Notes under the pieces: model-generated | What the model was told of the DNA's origin: nothing | The model's input: the letters and a program-made list of their open reading frames with translations, nothing else | Databases searched by the model: none | Shown: positions 43,710 to 58,700 of the stretch, one piece after another | Numbering within the stretch: position 1 is the stretch's first letter | How the letters are laid out: every line of letters begins with the position of its first letter | Translations under genes and position numbers: made by a program | Origin: Notospermus geniculatus | Taxonomy: Eukaryota > Nemertea > Pilidiophora > Heteronemertea > Lineidae | Direction: 5' to 3' | Length of the DNA: 64,000 nucleotides | Assembly (NCBI GenBank): GCA_002633025.1 | Contig: NMRB01000849.1 | Span: 192,182-256,181 of the forward strand

Positions 43710-46700
43710 ATACTCCCATGTGGAGTGCTTACAAAGAGCTCGATAACATAATTGATGCAGCCATCAGTAAAAAACAGCCGGATGCCATACATGATCTTGA
43801 GGTTGCTTTGAAAAAACACAAGCCAGCATTCTTATCATTGCTTATAAATCCAGTGAGTATGGAACATTCTTTTTTGTGTGCATTTGAATTGCTCCCAAGC
43901 TTCTGCCTAATTAATAAACTAACAAACGTGTTTTCTCTTTGTTCCTTCCTAGGCAAAGAACACTGCACACAGAGAGGATGTGAAGAAAGCTACAACAGAA
44001 GGTTTGCCAATTGCCGGGCAGCCAGGGAAACAGATCCTGTCACAGGCATTTATTGATGAATCTTTGATCATCAGTGACCTTTTTGAGTTGAATGAGATTA
44101 CAGCTGTGGAGCTGCTGATAGCAGGTCAGTTTTACTCTCCTGAGGCTTCAAGATATAGTAGACTTCGCCACAGAATTTGTTCAGCAAAATGACTTATCTT
44201 ATTCTTTGGCATTATGGCTTTTCTGTGTGCAATGCAAGAACTTGATTGACATGGAAAACCAAAAAAAGAGTGAGTAAGGCAGAACTTTTCTTAGCAGACA
44301 CTCTCTCTATCAAGTCCAGCCCTGATTGGCCATTTTCTTCATGCAAAGTGACCTCTGTAATCAGGTCTGAGCATACCTCACTTAAAGACTGCCCTTCGTC
44401 AGTCCAAAAGGTATCCTTAATGGAATAATTCCTCTGTGTAAAGGCATATATCAGACATTGTCACGTACCAGCTGTGCAATACACAACTACCAGTATCAAA
44501 AATGCTGTTCTATTTCAGGGGAGAACCAACTGCCCTATTTCCCAGGTCTCACCAGGGGTCTGGTGGCTGTACTCCTGTACTACGACAGCAAGAGGTGCCT
44601 GGTCAACTCCCTTAGAAGTCTTATGCAAGCTCGCAAAGGGCGCACATGGACTCTTGATTTGAATCAGGATCTGGTTTCTTTGACAACCAGATTCACCAAG
44701 CAAGTCATGGATGATGGTTTGACAAATAAGATTTTGGGTGAGAATTTGAAATCATTAATATGTACATTTCAATTTCTAACCTGCAGATATTATGCAGGAA
44801 ATTGATTGGTGGATCATGAAACCTCTCATTGGTAAATCCTGCTTTCAGAGTTCACGCAAAACTTCCAACTGACGAGCGAGATTGAAAGGTTACAGAGGGA
44901 GAGAGGTCTTGGGAAGGCCAAGCATAGGAAAGAGGTGAGTGGGGCTGAAGACGTCACCTAACTGAATCTTCTGTTGATGGATATATGAGGTGAGGGTGTT
45001 GTGGAAAGAGTGGTACTCACAGGAATTTCAAAACAGTTCACAAGGCAGAGGGCAACCTTCAATGCAACTTGCAGCTAGCATTCTCAGTAACTTTTTCAGT
45101 ACCACATATCTTCATAATGATAATAATGTGTGGGCTTATAGTGCCTTTTGCATAAGTGTCAAGGCACTTCACAATTATTACCCCAGCTCTTGGTCTTTTC
45201 ATTTCAATTTCATTTCTCCACTCCCCGGGGACTATTACCGGGGTACAGTCCCGGCAGCCGATTTCAGCGCTCTTGGACTAACATTCACACAGACCATCAC
45301 TACCAGCCAGGTACCCCTTTACACCTGGGTGGGGTAAAGCAAGTGAGGCAAAGTGACTTGCTCAGGGTCACAAGCGAGCATGTTTTTTTCTTGGTCAGGA
45401 CTGGGAATCGAACCCGGGACCTTCTGATCAGAAGTCCGTCTCGCTATTACCACTACACCACGCCACTCCTCAATCTTCATAGTTTCTTTCATATTCCACC
45501 TTTTACAGGTAACAGACTTCATCAAACAGATAAGACTCTCCCTAGTAGAGTCACTTTTCAACTGGTCGTGTCAGACAGGGTTAAATCGTGTTGACACCAT
45601 TGCAGTCATTAATCATCTGAAGAGGAACTGCGATGTCAATGCCGATGGCACGTTGGATAGTGTGACACTTTGTCTCCTCATGTCGGCACTGTATTGTTTT
45701 GATGTCAGTGTTCTGGATCAAGAAGACGGAGAGGGTAAGTTGAGCTCAAGTTGTACTGAGCTCATATCCAGAAGATGGAGAGGGTAAGTTGAGCTCAAGT
45801 TGTACTGAGCTCATATCCAGAAGATGGAGAGGGTAAGTTGAGCTCAAGTTGTACTGAGCTCATATCTTCTCACCAAATTCTAAAGGTGCTCCTCCATGTG
45901 AGAGCATGGTGCCTGCAAGTGTCTTAAAAAGTCTTGGAACTTCCATTTTCAAGGCCATAAAAAGTCTTAAATTTGAAAATTTTTGTAAGGTCTTAAAAAG
46001 GTCTTAATTTTGACTTCAAGACAATTTGGGAAAAAAGTTACCGTTGTGTTTTCTACTGATGCTTATGTAGGCCTAGGTTTTATTTGGGCCAGCCTGCATT
46101 CAAGAGAATACCTGTACCAAATTAACAGACAATGGGAAAAGATGAAAATAAGTCTTCCCCTTCACTGCCTGGCATCCCCCATGGATCTGTTTTGGTGCTT
46201 CATTTAGAAGAAAATAGATCTTAAATTTTGCCGATACTTGTCTTAAAAAGGTCTTAAATTTGGTGCTCCACAGGCTGTAGACACCCTGTGGGAGTTATCT
46301 TACACAAGTATGCTTTCTATTTGTAATTCAGAGTGCGTCAAGAAGCTACCAATAATTTCTGATGACAATTACATCAGTGAGGTTCATGAAGCAGTCACAT
46401 CGGAGACTGGATGGACGAACAGTGGTATCAAGGCCGTGCTACAGTTTGCTTTGGCACTGACTCTCCGGACACTTTCACAGCACCCATTCGCACAAGGTAA
46501 AGCCGTTTTCTGATAGCCCCCTCTTCTCACACCTTTGGGACAGTTTGTATTGCATTGAATGAGACACTTGTCAGTCGACATAACATCTTTCTGTTTTCAT
46601 AAAATGTCATGAACCATGTCTCATTCTGGTTTCAGTCTGGAGTGACTACTGCGAACAGGATGAAAATATGGTTGAAACAGCGATACAGGATGGTGCGTTC

Positions 46701-49700
46701 AGCTTCCTCAAGGAGGCTGTAGTGGGATCAGACCTGTTTCACAAGGAGGAATTCTACGTCAGACGGCTGCATGGAATCATCACAGATTTTCTTGTCCAGA
46801 TGCCACTCAAGGTCAGTTGACACTGCAGTTACGGTACTTCCATCTACTAAGGTTTTCTTCCATTTTGCACCCCCAGTAACAGTTATTGGTACTGTAGAGT
46901 AGACAGATTAAGGGGCCGTTCAGTTAAGGGTCGATTGTACAATATAAATCGAAGAATTCCATAACCCTGGCCTCTTTTTTGCTTATGTCATACTCCCCTC
47001 ATGCCTGACTGCACAAGCCTCTACTGGACAGCCTACTCAGGCCAATAGGCCAAAAATGTGGTTCTTGGGATTTGGTACAATTGACCCTTTAAATGAACAG
47101 CTCCTTTCAGCCAAATGATGTGGGTTTCACACAATTCAACCCCAGCCTGACAAAGTAGGGGATGACTTGGGTGTTGTCAGTGGCTGATGGTTCCTCTTGG
47201 ACTACTTCAACAGTTGCTCAACATTGTTAACTGAGCTGCTGACATGGCTGAGGTTGCATTCACCGTGTTACATTCCAGGTGAAGGAGCTGCGTAATCGTG
47301 GTGATGAAACTGCTCGTATCATTATGGCTCATCTTCAAGAGGGACTCACTCCTCCGTCAAATCTGCCGAGGGATTTCGAGCAACTTCTGAGTTTGGTAAG
47401 TCAGCATCATGTTGGCAGAGAATGAAGCAGCATTGCCAGAGTTTAGGAGGGCCGACGTGTAGTCCTTCCATAATAGTAGACAATACATCAGTGTTGCTAG
47501 AAAGGCAGAGATCCTGCTCCTGACAGCAGCATCAATACTTTTCCTGTGATAAAATTGTTAGCCAAAAGTGAAAGAACTTTCAAGAATACACTTCGGGCCG
47601 TATTTACGAAGCACGATTAGGTCAACACGCGTGTAAATCATGTACCGGTAGTTATTCAGGTTAAGGGCCTAGAAAACCATTGTTTTGCTACCTTGTACGC
47701 TGCTTGATCGGCAGCGTTTACCCGCAGGATAATCACCCGTGGTTAACTTTCCTTTGTCTAGCTGCAGGAGGACAAAAGAAAAATTTGAACAACCTACAGG
47801 CCTTGTTTAGAGTCATTCAACTCTTTTCTTCGATCCTCCTGCACGTGAACGCAGGAATGTGTGGGTAAATGCTGCCGATATAGCAGCGTACAAGGCAGCA
47901 ACACAATGGTTTTCTAGGCCCTTAACCTGAATAACTATGAATTTACACGCGTGCTGGCCTAATCGCGCTTCGTAAATACGGCCCTTCCTGTCTCATTCTA
48001 GTACAGTTGCGTTGGCCTTGCAGTTAACTAGTCTAACTGTGTACTTGTTGCCGGTACATTGATGCATCATGAAGTGTACGTACTGCAATTTGTTATGATA
48101 AATTCTTTTCCAGATTGGTGACTTCTATTATAAAGACCATCTGGAGCTGTCGTTGGAATATTGGTGTCCTATTGACCCCACGCTCAGCCCAGGGGGAGGG
48201 GGAGGAGGTGGAGCATTCGCTTCTAGGATTCATCACCGTCCACCTCAGAGACAGGTAAGTCAGAACTGCTTCCTAGGTCCAATTCTTTTTCTTTTTTTCT
48301 TTCCAATTCGTTTTTGTATCACAGTTTCTACCTGATGAGCTCATATATTTAGCCACTTATACCCAGCAATTGATGAGTCATTTAATTTGGGTAATCAAGT
48401 GACTTTCACCACCAGATTTTTTTCAACATTTGCCTAACTTTATACAAAGCATCTCAATTACTGGAAGGGGATAACTCCAAATACAATATACCAATAGAAG
48501 AAGGAAGTTGTCAGCTTCATTTTGATACCAATATCTGCTACCAGTGTGAAACTTTATGTGAAAAAATTCTGTAAATAAGGCCATTTTTCTCACTTTTCCA
48601 TGAATATCAAACAAAAGTGCTAGAAAAAATGCACTAGTGGCCATTTTGTGTAATGCATTCTCCAGTAAAAACGGACATTTCAAAGTGGTGTTACTCCAAA
48701 ACCATTTGAACAATCCTCATGAAATTTTCTACTGTTGTTCATGGTGGTGCCATCTATAGTCAGAGTTCTCACTCGCGCTATTTTTTAGCGTATATACGCC
48801 ATAGATNAACCGTTGATGGTTGAAGATGGCAGAAGCTCATGCTCAATGCAAAACTCAGTGGTGTTTACTACAAACTTCACCAGTGACCTGACAATAGTAA
48901 GAGCTCACCCAATGTCTATGGAGCACATCTGTAGGGCCTACATTTAGGGAAGCTAGAAATACGCCTTAGTTAACGTGGGATAAGCACGTTTTGTGTGCTA
49001 AGTTCAAGAGTCAAAGCACATTTTTATGCTACTAATATTGAGAGAAGCTCAGAAAATATGCTAAGTTCAGTGACAGAAGCATTTTTTGTGTGCTAAGGCA
49101 ATTTTCCAAATGAGAACCCTGTATAGTGCTATGCAGAAAACACCAAAGACAGAAATTTCTGTTTTTGGCAGTCAGTGTTAACCAGTAAGAGCCTACTGAT
49201 TTCATCTCGTCTCCTTTCAGATCAGTTTGTTCAAGTTCATCCGTCTTGCCGGAGACCTGCTCCCTCCTGTGCTCTACATTCCATATGTAAGGATGCTGAG
49301 AGGTTTGGCAAATGGTCCAGAGGCTGCACACCATTGTTACAACCTCATGAAGGCCAACGGGACAAGTTTTGGTGAGTTTGTTGAGATCGTTTCAGAGCAT
49401 CAAGGGTCATTAGTATTAAACACTGCAGTCGTTTGATGGAGGGTTTTACTTTTGTTAGGGATCATCTCAAAATAAATTGAAGCTGAAAAAGACGAAATGA
49501 TTTCGTCTGAGGGAAGGGGTCTGAATTTTGGGGCCTGTCATTTCGTCTTTTTAAATTCTCTGGCTTCATCGTTGTTGGAGCCATGCCGTGGACAATTAAG
49601 ACTGTACATTGCACTGCAGACTACCTACATTGTATCTTTTATTTGAAAAGAGACTAATAAAGCTGAAAATAACTATGAAGCCAGACATTTGATTTTTTTC

Positions 49701-52700
49701 GTCTAGAGGGGAGAGGGGGTTCAGGGAGAGATAAATCATTTCGTCTTTTTCAGCTTCAGTCAATTTTGAGATGATCCCTTACCAGGAGGAGGTGTTAAAT
49801 GTTTATCTGTGGAATTGCTCAGGGTAGCAATGAGGGGAAGCTCCTCCCTGATGTCGTCCAATCTATTCCTCTTTCTCTCCTGCAGGTGGCCAGGCTAGCA
49901 CAGTTTCATGGGACCATTTCTTCGCGTCATTCAGTCAATACCTCAGCAGCCTGCGTCAGGAAATGCCGTCTGGGATGGATGTGACACACGTTTACCGCCA
50001 TGCTCATCATCGTGGGATTACGCCCCAGGAACTTGACGGTTTGGTCGCTGTTTTGGAGCTGACAAGATGTATTGCAGAACAGGTAGGCCTATCAAGTTTG
50101 GTTGTGACTGTCAGGGTTTCTGCCAGGATTTTTTTTATGGGGGGGGGGACAAAGAGTAAATTTGACAGAATTCCTGGTCAAAAACCATCTTGACTAATCA
50201 AGGCCTCCGGTCACTCCGCCCTTTGAACTACGCTCCCTTCACCCTTGACGACCACTGTTTGTCATCCTGCTCGCAGACAGGTCGTTCCATGGACCGCACA
50301 CACCCCCACCACTGTCAATGATAAATGCGTGTAATCCAATGTTTTGTGAATAAAACATGCATTAACGTACTACATTATTCTTCATTTTGAGATTTTCATC
50401 GATCCAAACCTCACAATGTTCCTATCTTCGTCATAAACCGCGCTTTCAGTAACGTTTGGCTGCTTCAGCTGCCACGCTCATGGGCGGCAAATGCGAGCGA
50501 TAAATGCTACGGTGGTCGGCAAGGGTGGATGGAGCGATAGTAGGAGTGACGGGAAGCCTTGGTTGGGCAAGATGGTCAAAAACATAAATTTTGACAAATT
50601 TTGACTTTTTATGGAGGGGACATATCCCCCATTCCCCCCATTGGCAGAAACACTGATGTGATCAAAGATGTTCTCATTCCAACCCACTTCGTTGTCCAAT
50701 GGAAGTGTTTCCCAAAGAAGAGAGAATGACCCAGGAACTGGGCTGACCCATATTGTTCGGTGCATCAGAATATTTGATCTCTCGTCTTGATTTGTTGCAG
50801 GATGAGAGTGCCCGCATTGCTCTATGTGAGAACCAACAATGGATGAGCATCTATGTCTTCTTTGGTTTACTCGTCTGCAGCATTCCCGCCGTGCTCAAGG
50901 GAGAAATTTTCCAGACCCTTGCGGCGTTTGGAACGACAGCTGAGATCGCTCTGACGTTGTGGCAGGCCCTTGAATCAGCACAAGTGAGTTTTGATTCCCT
51001 CCGATTTTGATTTTTTGTTCTGGCTAATGTACTCATACAATGAATAGTACCATTCCTTTGATGAAAAACTGTCAAAAGATTCAAGCATCAGTCCTCCCAA
51101 ATCTCCTACGGTTAATCGTTACTCTGTCGTCTGCTTCCAGATTGTGCCGTCTGCATCCAGTACATCCATTCACCAATCCGGTGGCATCAAAACAGAACTG
51201 GATGAGGTCGAGGCTCGGAATGAGGAATTCCCCATGACGGTATCCTTCATGAAGTTACTCGGCTCTCTCACCGACATTCCTATCCCAGCAGGACTTGGTG
51301 CAGGATATCGGGCACCTGGATTTGACCCTTATCTGGAGTTCGTGAGGGATAGTGTGTTCTTGAAGTTCAACACAAGGGCTTACAAAAATCCAGCTGAGAA
51401 GGTTAGTGCATTCGTCAAATCTAAAAACTAACGTGGTCGATGATTTTTCAGGCCTCTTCGCGTCAGGAAAAAGTTGCTCTTGAATGCAGTTTACAACTGG
51501 TGAAATATTTCTCTGTTTTTTTCAGTGGGCCGTTGCTGCCGGTGCCTTGGAACTGTTCCACAAACTTCTCCTTCAGTATGAAATGATGCCTGAGGACTTC
51601 GTGGATACCCATGTTGACGTTCAGGGTGGAGTGGCCACCCACCACAGCAAACCTCCTGGCTATTCACTCATGATTCACTTGATGAATGACGCAGGACTCC
51701 TCAAAATGGTGAGGATAGTACAGTTACAAACTGAGGAGCCCAATTAGCATACCGTAAAGTAAAATATGTTCGTGGGGAAAAATTCTCGCAAAAATCACGA
51801 ATTGCTGCAGCACTCGCAAAATTTGTTCTCCGCAAATGCGAATTACCATCAACACCCGCCATACGGAACGCAAATTTTGTTCCCCGCTAACTCCCATGTC
51901 GATGAGTCACCAGCACCAGTTGAGCAATGCAGCGTGGGGATTCCCAGCGTGATGTCATGCTCGGAGTCTCCCTTGTGCCCGGAACGAGTGTTTACACATA
52001 ACAATCATTGTGGTATGCAGTTGATAGTACAGGTTATGCCAGGATATACAGCTTCCTGCTTCCTGAGAAGTGTGGTGTCAATCTTCTTCATTATTCAGAG
52101 TGCAACGCTCCGAATATATTTCCCCGCAGAAAATTTTTATATGGGCCTTTTATACCGCAAATATTTTCCCCTGCGAATGTTGGATTTTTAGGCCATTCAC
52201 AAACATTTAGGACGCGAAATTATTTCGCTTTACGGTAATGGCTCAGGGACCTGTTTCATAAAGTGACTTTAAGCTAATGGTTCCTTTAACCAAATGGAAA
52301 ATGCATTGAGTTAATGGCACCATTAGCTTCAAGTCACTTTATGAAACAGGCCCCAGGTCACCATGTCTTGGCTTCTGGATTATGTGCTCTGGTCTGATAA
52401 ATGATAAAAGGTGACAGTTGAATTGCTGCGAGGAAGCTTACACTGCATTCAGCCAACAGGTAACAACAGTTCTAAAAAAAAAAAAAAATTATCTCAGGAG
52501 TGCAAGCACCCACTTAGGGCATTATAGCTACTCATCAAACAATATTGGACGATATTAATGATATGTAGGAGGAAACCGGAGACCCCGGAGGAAACCTACG
52601 ATGTCGAGGAGAGATCGCCCTCTCTACCACATAAAGCCACTTGCACGACCGGGAATCGAACCCGCGACCTCAGTGGTGGCAGGCGCCGTTGTTTCCACTG

Positions 52701-55700
52701 CGCCACCCCGACACAACAGTTCCAAGCAGAAAGTTTAATCATTTTGTATTTCCTTGTCCGTACAGGTCCTCTTCATCATTGACGAAGTTGTGCGTCACTT
52801 AGACCAATACACTACCTATCCTGGCAAGGCTAGCATGGACAAGGCTGCCCTCTATTGTCTGAAGATGATAGCACTTGTTTTGGACCGCCAAGACAAGTTC
52901 TTGGACTTGTTGCGCGACGGCGGCTCGTCTGATCTTGTTACGCCGCTGGATAAACTTCTCTTGGGCGTTAACCCTCGGACAGCCAAAGCAGATCACATGG
53001 TCAATATAGTCAGGTAAGAATGACGATAGTTCATATGCTCACAGAAAACCTTTCATGTTCGGTACAGATGTGGTGTGATGTGATGTCTTCCATTTACAGG
53101 TATATCAGTCACAATGCAATGAATCCTGAACACGCCCTCGCCGCTGTCCAGATTCTTAACCATGTGTGTCAGACTCCTCTGGTCCAACAAGAGCTGGTCG
53201 GACTCTTCACAGTCAACGAGGTAGGAGGAAATTTCCATAATGTCTTTAGTCTCCTCTTTGACTTGTCCCATTAGGCCCCTCTTGATCATAACGTGTCCAC
53301 GTTGGCCCCATCACTGCTCTTGTTGCCTTTACCCCTCGCACCCTTAACTCAACCCATTCAGCCCTAAAGTGCCTTTGCGTGTCTATTAGAGTTGTTACCT
53401 ATTCAGGACTGTCTGTCTCTTCAAACTGTCCGGCAAAATATGACGTAACATTATTCTTTAAATAGGACTCGCTGCATAACTAGACCCATGACGTGTCTGT
53501 GTCTGTTTCAATAAATCACCTCTCAGTGCTTGCATAATGAACTGAACCACCAGGAGTTGTGGTGGTTACGTTGCGGTTTGTTGACAGCTTTTCTTTTTGA
53601 GGACACGATATTTAGGCCTACAATGCACTACATGGATAGTATTCGGTTATTTTCACGAAGGACAATTTTTTTGCAAGGATGTCTTCATGGAATTAGATTA
53701 AATTTATTACAGTAGGCCAACCACAAAAAGTGCAACTGCAGGGGCACGACCGACAAAATACATACAGCTAACTCCTTTGGGTTGTTCCGCGGACCACGCG
53801 GAATCTATTAATGATGCCATAGGCTCTTGAGTTGTAAATTCTGGGCGCATGAGGAGTTAATTCCCTTTCGGCCATGTATACCCCGATCCTGGCATTATTG
53901 TTGCCGAACTGATGCTTGGCTTCCTGATAAGCGAGAATCTCCTCCTCAGTAACAGCATCTGGCCGCTGTCTCCTGTTTCCAGGGTCTGCCACAGTCAAAG
54001 ACATTCTTGGGCTGACACTTAGACAGTCATTCCAGACAGTCATTCATGACAGTACAGGGTCTATACAATGGCCAGACTGTAACTCGGACTGTCGTAGGCT
54101 TATTGTTACTCTTCATTGTCCTGTTAGATCATCACAGCCACATCACTGCTCGGTCACTTACCCACGTACCGGGTGATCTGCGCTGGCTTATTGAAATCAG
54201 ACACAAACATTGGGTGCTGTTTATACAATAGTGTTATGTCATATTTCTCTGGACAGTCCGATGACCCAGACAGTCCTGAATAGGTAACAACTCTATTAGG
54301 AATCTCGATCAGAGCATGTCACATTCCAATTCTGTTAACACTGCCGCAGGATTCTTTTATGGTGTATGGTTGAGTCCCTTAGAGAACTTTGAGATCGTTG
54401 GAAAAGTGTAGAAAATTCTCCCCATTTCTGGACTTCACTGTGTACAACAAACAATAAGCAATGTTTCATTCTTCAGGAGCTGTACCAGGTGATCTTGCAC
54501 GGGTTTGTCGAATGTCTGGAAACAGACGACCCTGAGATTGTGGAGGAGGAGGATGTTGGGCAAACAGGTCGGTTGTAACCATGGTAACAATGATAAATGG
54601 CACAAGTGTGACACTCAAACTATCCGCAGTTTCTGTTTACCGGTAGATTATGTGGATGGTGATCTTCGGTCTGATGTTTCCTCTTATTCTTTTGAAGGTG
54701 AAGACCCGAGTACCTCACAAATCCGTAACGCCACCAGACAGAATATCATGAAGTTACTTCTACAGAGTGTCGATCAAGCAGCACCGAATATTGCACACTG
54801 TTTACTCGGGTTTGAACTCAGGAAACCGGTCTATAAAACTAATCTCCAAGATCCAGGTAGGTACTTGATAAGAGAACTTATGATCTGCCGGTCCGTCCTC
54901 ACTATCCGATCCCCTCACCAAATCTACATCAAAACATTCCCATTTTCAGGTGTGCTGAGGTCGCCCCGCACATGCCTTCATTCCGTCCTCAGTATCCTTG
55001 AGAACGGAGTCGGCTCAAAGACAGGTCCTGCCTGCCTCTACGAGATGCCAGTTTTAGCAGAGCTGTGCTACCATCTCATCTACATGCTCTGTGCTAACAA
55101 AGATACTTCTGACCCGACCATGAGGTACCTGAGGACAACACACGACTTCTTTTATCGCCATCTGCAACATCTACCATTCTCACAGGATAAAAGTAAGTCT
55201 TTCTACAATGAATCAATAGACTCTATCACTCCAAAAGGGCGCAGAACCTTACGGGGGTAGCGTCATGACGTCCCGAACATCATTTCTGAATGCCATGACG
55301 CGACTTGAAAAAAATCCGGTTGTTTCAGCGATCATGACGTCGTGACACAATCTGATTTTTTTCGTCTCACCTCAAGACATCATGAAATGACGTGCGGAAC
55401 GTCATGACGCTGACCCCGTAAGGTGCTGTGCTCTTTTGGAGTGATATCGTCTATTGATGAGTTCCCCCCTAAAGTTGAGGAATATTGGGCTTGTGACTCA
55501 TGTTTTTCAAATTTTCTCTCTTTTGTATTCCAGGCATTGAGAATCCCGACCTGATCTTGCTTCAGCAATCCTGGCTCATGAAGACAATTGCTATAGAACT
55601 TCGTTTGACCTCCATGAACCGACAGAGGTCAAACACACAACGTTTGATGAAGGTTCTTCTGGATGATTCCCCACCAGTGCCGACAGCGGGTGGTAAGTAC

Positions 55701-58700
55701 CGGTAACGTGGTCTACTGATCTTTAATTCTCTGGCGTTGTGCCGGTATTTCGTATCCTTGATGGGCCTTCCTTCTTCCAGATTTTGGCCTGGACCATGAC
55801 TTGACTCATTTGGATCTCGACCAGTCTGCATTCCAGCGCACCCAAATTCAACAGAATAAGACTTTCATGGCAGGTGAGGTCTCCTCGAGCAGCGTACTTT
55901 ACTCAGAGTGGCTCAGTCAGCTCAGCTGTGAGTGCGTATCAGTTAGGATAAACTGGGGCCTGGCTTTGGTAGACTTCACTGTGCCTTCAATGCCACCAGG
56001 TTGCTGATTCAGGTCTGACTTGTCTCTGTTGATGTCGTGTTGTTGATAGGTATCCAACATAGAGCACACAAAATGATACACTCAATAATCGGCCTCCGCT
56101 CAAAGCTGTCACCCTCAACCACTGAAACACTTGGTGCCAAAGTCCGTTTCTGAACACTAGATGTCACTACCAGTTGTTGACGAACGCGTCGTCGATCAAC
56201 CAGCCAATGAGCGATCAGCCAACCTGAAAATGTTTCATGTTTTCCCCTAGTTGCGTGAAATACTGGTCACTGATTGGTTGATGACAGTTTGCGCCATCTA
56301 GCGTTCAGAAACATGATTAGGCCCGATCTGTGCCAGTGGTTGAGAGCGTACTATTGAGCTCGAGGCCACTGGGGACAAGTGTAACAAAATGATAGTATAC
56401 TTCAGATCTACATGTAAAATTGGGATCCAGCTCATTCACTTTTGGGATCTCAACTAGAAAGTGCCTGAGGAAGACCCCGGTTGGGGTCGAAAATTTGCAA
56501 AATTCGGAGACGACTTATGTCGATGATAGGGATACATGTATCTTTCACTGTTCTTGTTTCTCACTCAGTCTTGCACCAATCTGTTTCAGGCGGACAAAGA
56601 AAACAGAAAATCCTGCTTCTGCTCGAGACTATTGGCATCTCACAGGGATTAGAATTCCCAAATATGCCGCCGTTAGAATTGTTCGACATTGAATCGGTGG
56701 AGCACTTCATCTCTTCTCAGGAGTTAAAGAATGAACAGGGTGTACGCTACTGTAGTGTTAAGACACTACATAATCTGATGATGAATGAACTGAATAATAA
56801 TCTGCAGGGATCAGCAGCTGCAGCACAGAGGAAGATGATGATAAATGTAAGTGATCGTTCCATTCTAGCCAGGGATGACTGTCATAATCTCATATGTGAC
56901 CCTCCACAGCAAAACCAGGCTGAGTCGCATGTCGCTCAGAAGGTGAGCCACAACGAACTAAGATGACACCAGGAGAGAATGGAAGAAATAGATTATTTCA
57001 GATTTCATAACAGACAGACAATACTGAAACTGACAAACATTTGGTCTCAACCTGCCAAGCTAAGAGCGACATGTGACTGGTTTTGCTGTGGAGGGGCACA
57101 TACACGGCCCAGGCTGGATTTGAACTTTGACCTGTCACTTGTTAAGTGGACATAATATCCTCAGGGTTCTCAAGGTTGCTCAAATTTTGATAATGGTTTT
57201 GCTGAAGGTCTAACAATTTCTATTTTTCTTGCTTTTCTGCCCAATCCTTCACTCACATAGGAAATCCAAAACATCCTAGCTGTTGTTGTCAAACGGAACA
57301 ATCTTCGAGGTACGCTGCATGCCAAGCGTTCGATGTTCGATGCGTGGCGACATGTTGTGGAGATCCTCTTGACGGCTTGTCCAGTTGATCTTCTGGATGG
57401 GGAGGAGAGACAGAGCATTATCTTTGAACTCCTTCAGGGTTTGTTTATGGAGGTAAGATCATTTTGGACTTCAGAGATGAAGATTGAGTCCATTATGTTG
57501 ACATCAAATCAAATCCAACCATTACACTGTAGTTGGGTCTTTGTTTAATGATGGAAGTTTCAATTTTCATTGACTTGCTTCGGCATTTTATGGAGAGGAT
57601 GAAGAATCCTGAGAGTTGAGTAGAACGATGCAATCTGATCCCAGCGGTCTGTTCTCTATCTCTAAAAGGACCACGGTATTGCCACTTTTTCTCGACAGCC
57701 GACTCTCCAACCCAGAGACTAACTACGTTGTCGGCGAATTGACCCAATTTACTGTGTACATTTTGTAATGCATTTTTGTTGTTCGTACTGCTGCCCCTAG
57801 GTGGCTCCCTCTACGTTGGCAGTCAAATAACGCATTTGAGATCCAATACCGTGCTCCTTTAATCAAAAATCTGTTGTAGATTTCTGGTGAAGACGCACTT
57901 CCTGTGCGAGGTTGGCCAAGAGAATCGCGATAGTGACACCAGTTCCCAGGGGTCGCCACCACCAAAGAGAAAGAAACGTGACACTGGTATGTCAACTCTG
58001 TTTGTCAGTGATGCTGAAAAGGAAAAAATTGTCGACACTTGAATTCTGAATCTGGCAGCTTCCTGTGACTTCCTCTTAACTTTACTTTCTTCTGGGACTT
58101 GTTCAATAATTCAGCTAAAGGATGCCGTGAATAAAGGTGTTTCCTAATTAAAATGCCTTCTCATTGTCATGGGATGGGCAAGTGACTAATAACACATGAT
58201 GTAGACTGTTTCGATGTACCTGTTACGTTGAGTGACATCGAATGAATGTGATATCAAAAGTGAACTTGAATGAATGTGATAAGTGGCCGTGTTCTTTGCC
58301 ATAGTGCCTTATGACACATGATTTGTACTATGCAACAGTCAATGACATGTGATTTGTTTGTAAACATGCCCCTTCGTTTGTTTTGATTTCGTAAGCTACA
58401 TGTACCGGTATTCAATTATATTCATAATTATGATGGAATTTACCCCTCCCACTCACCGAGCTCGAATTGAACACATGTTTACTGAACAAGGTTTGCATAA
58501 GAATGATATCACCTCAGTATGAAATGTTCTGGTTATTGGCTCAACGAGGTAGGAGGAAATTTCCATAATGTCTTTAGTCTCCTCTTTGACTTGTCCCATT
58601 AGGCCCCTCTTGATCATAACGTGTCCACGTTGGGCCCATCACTGCTCTTGTTGCCTTTACCCCTCACACCCTTAACTCAACCCATTCAGCCCTAAAGTGC

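Larger units (their letters stand above)
53213..57904. repeat. NUP205 repeated block, copy A
   Basis: From the last 8 bases of exon 16 to 25 bases into exon 24, near-identical to 58541-62419 apart from insertions. Exons 17-23 here: 54477-54567, 54698-54856, 54950-55192, 55534-55692, 55781-55873, 56590-56846, 57261-57452. The copies encode the same protein except I/V in exon 20 and V/L in exon 23. Copy A specifically carries the 903-bp element at 53390. Homology stops inside exon 24. Confidence 0.92.

Noticed and set aside
45721-45866. CRISPR-like array
   Set aside because: Three direct repeats without distinct spacers, in an animal intron; it is a simple tandem duplication.
54505-55260. 251-codon open frame as a separate gene
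   Set aside because: It joins NUP205 exons 17-19 through introns that happen to lack stops. Splice sites, phases and the family match show they are separate exons.
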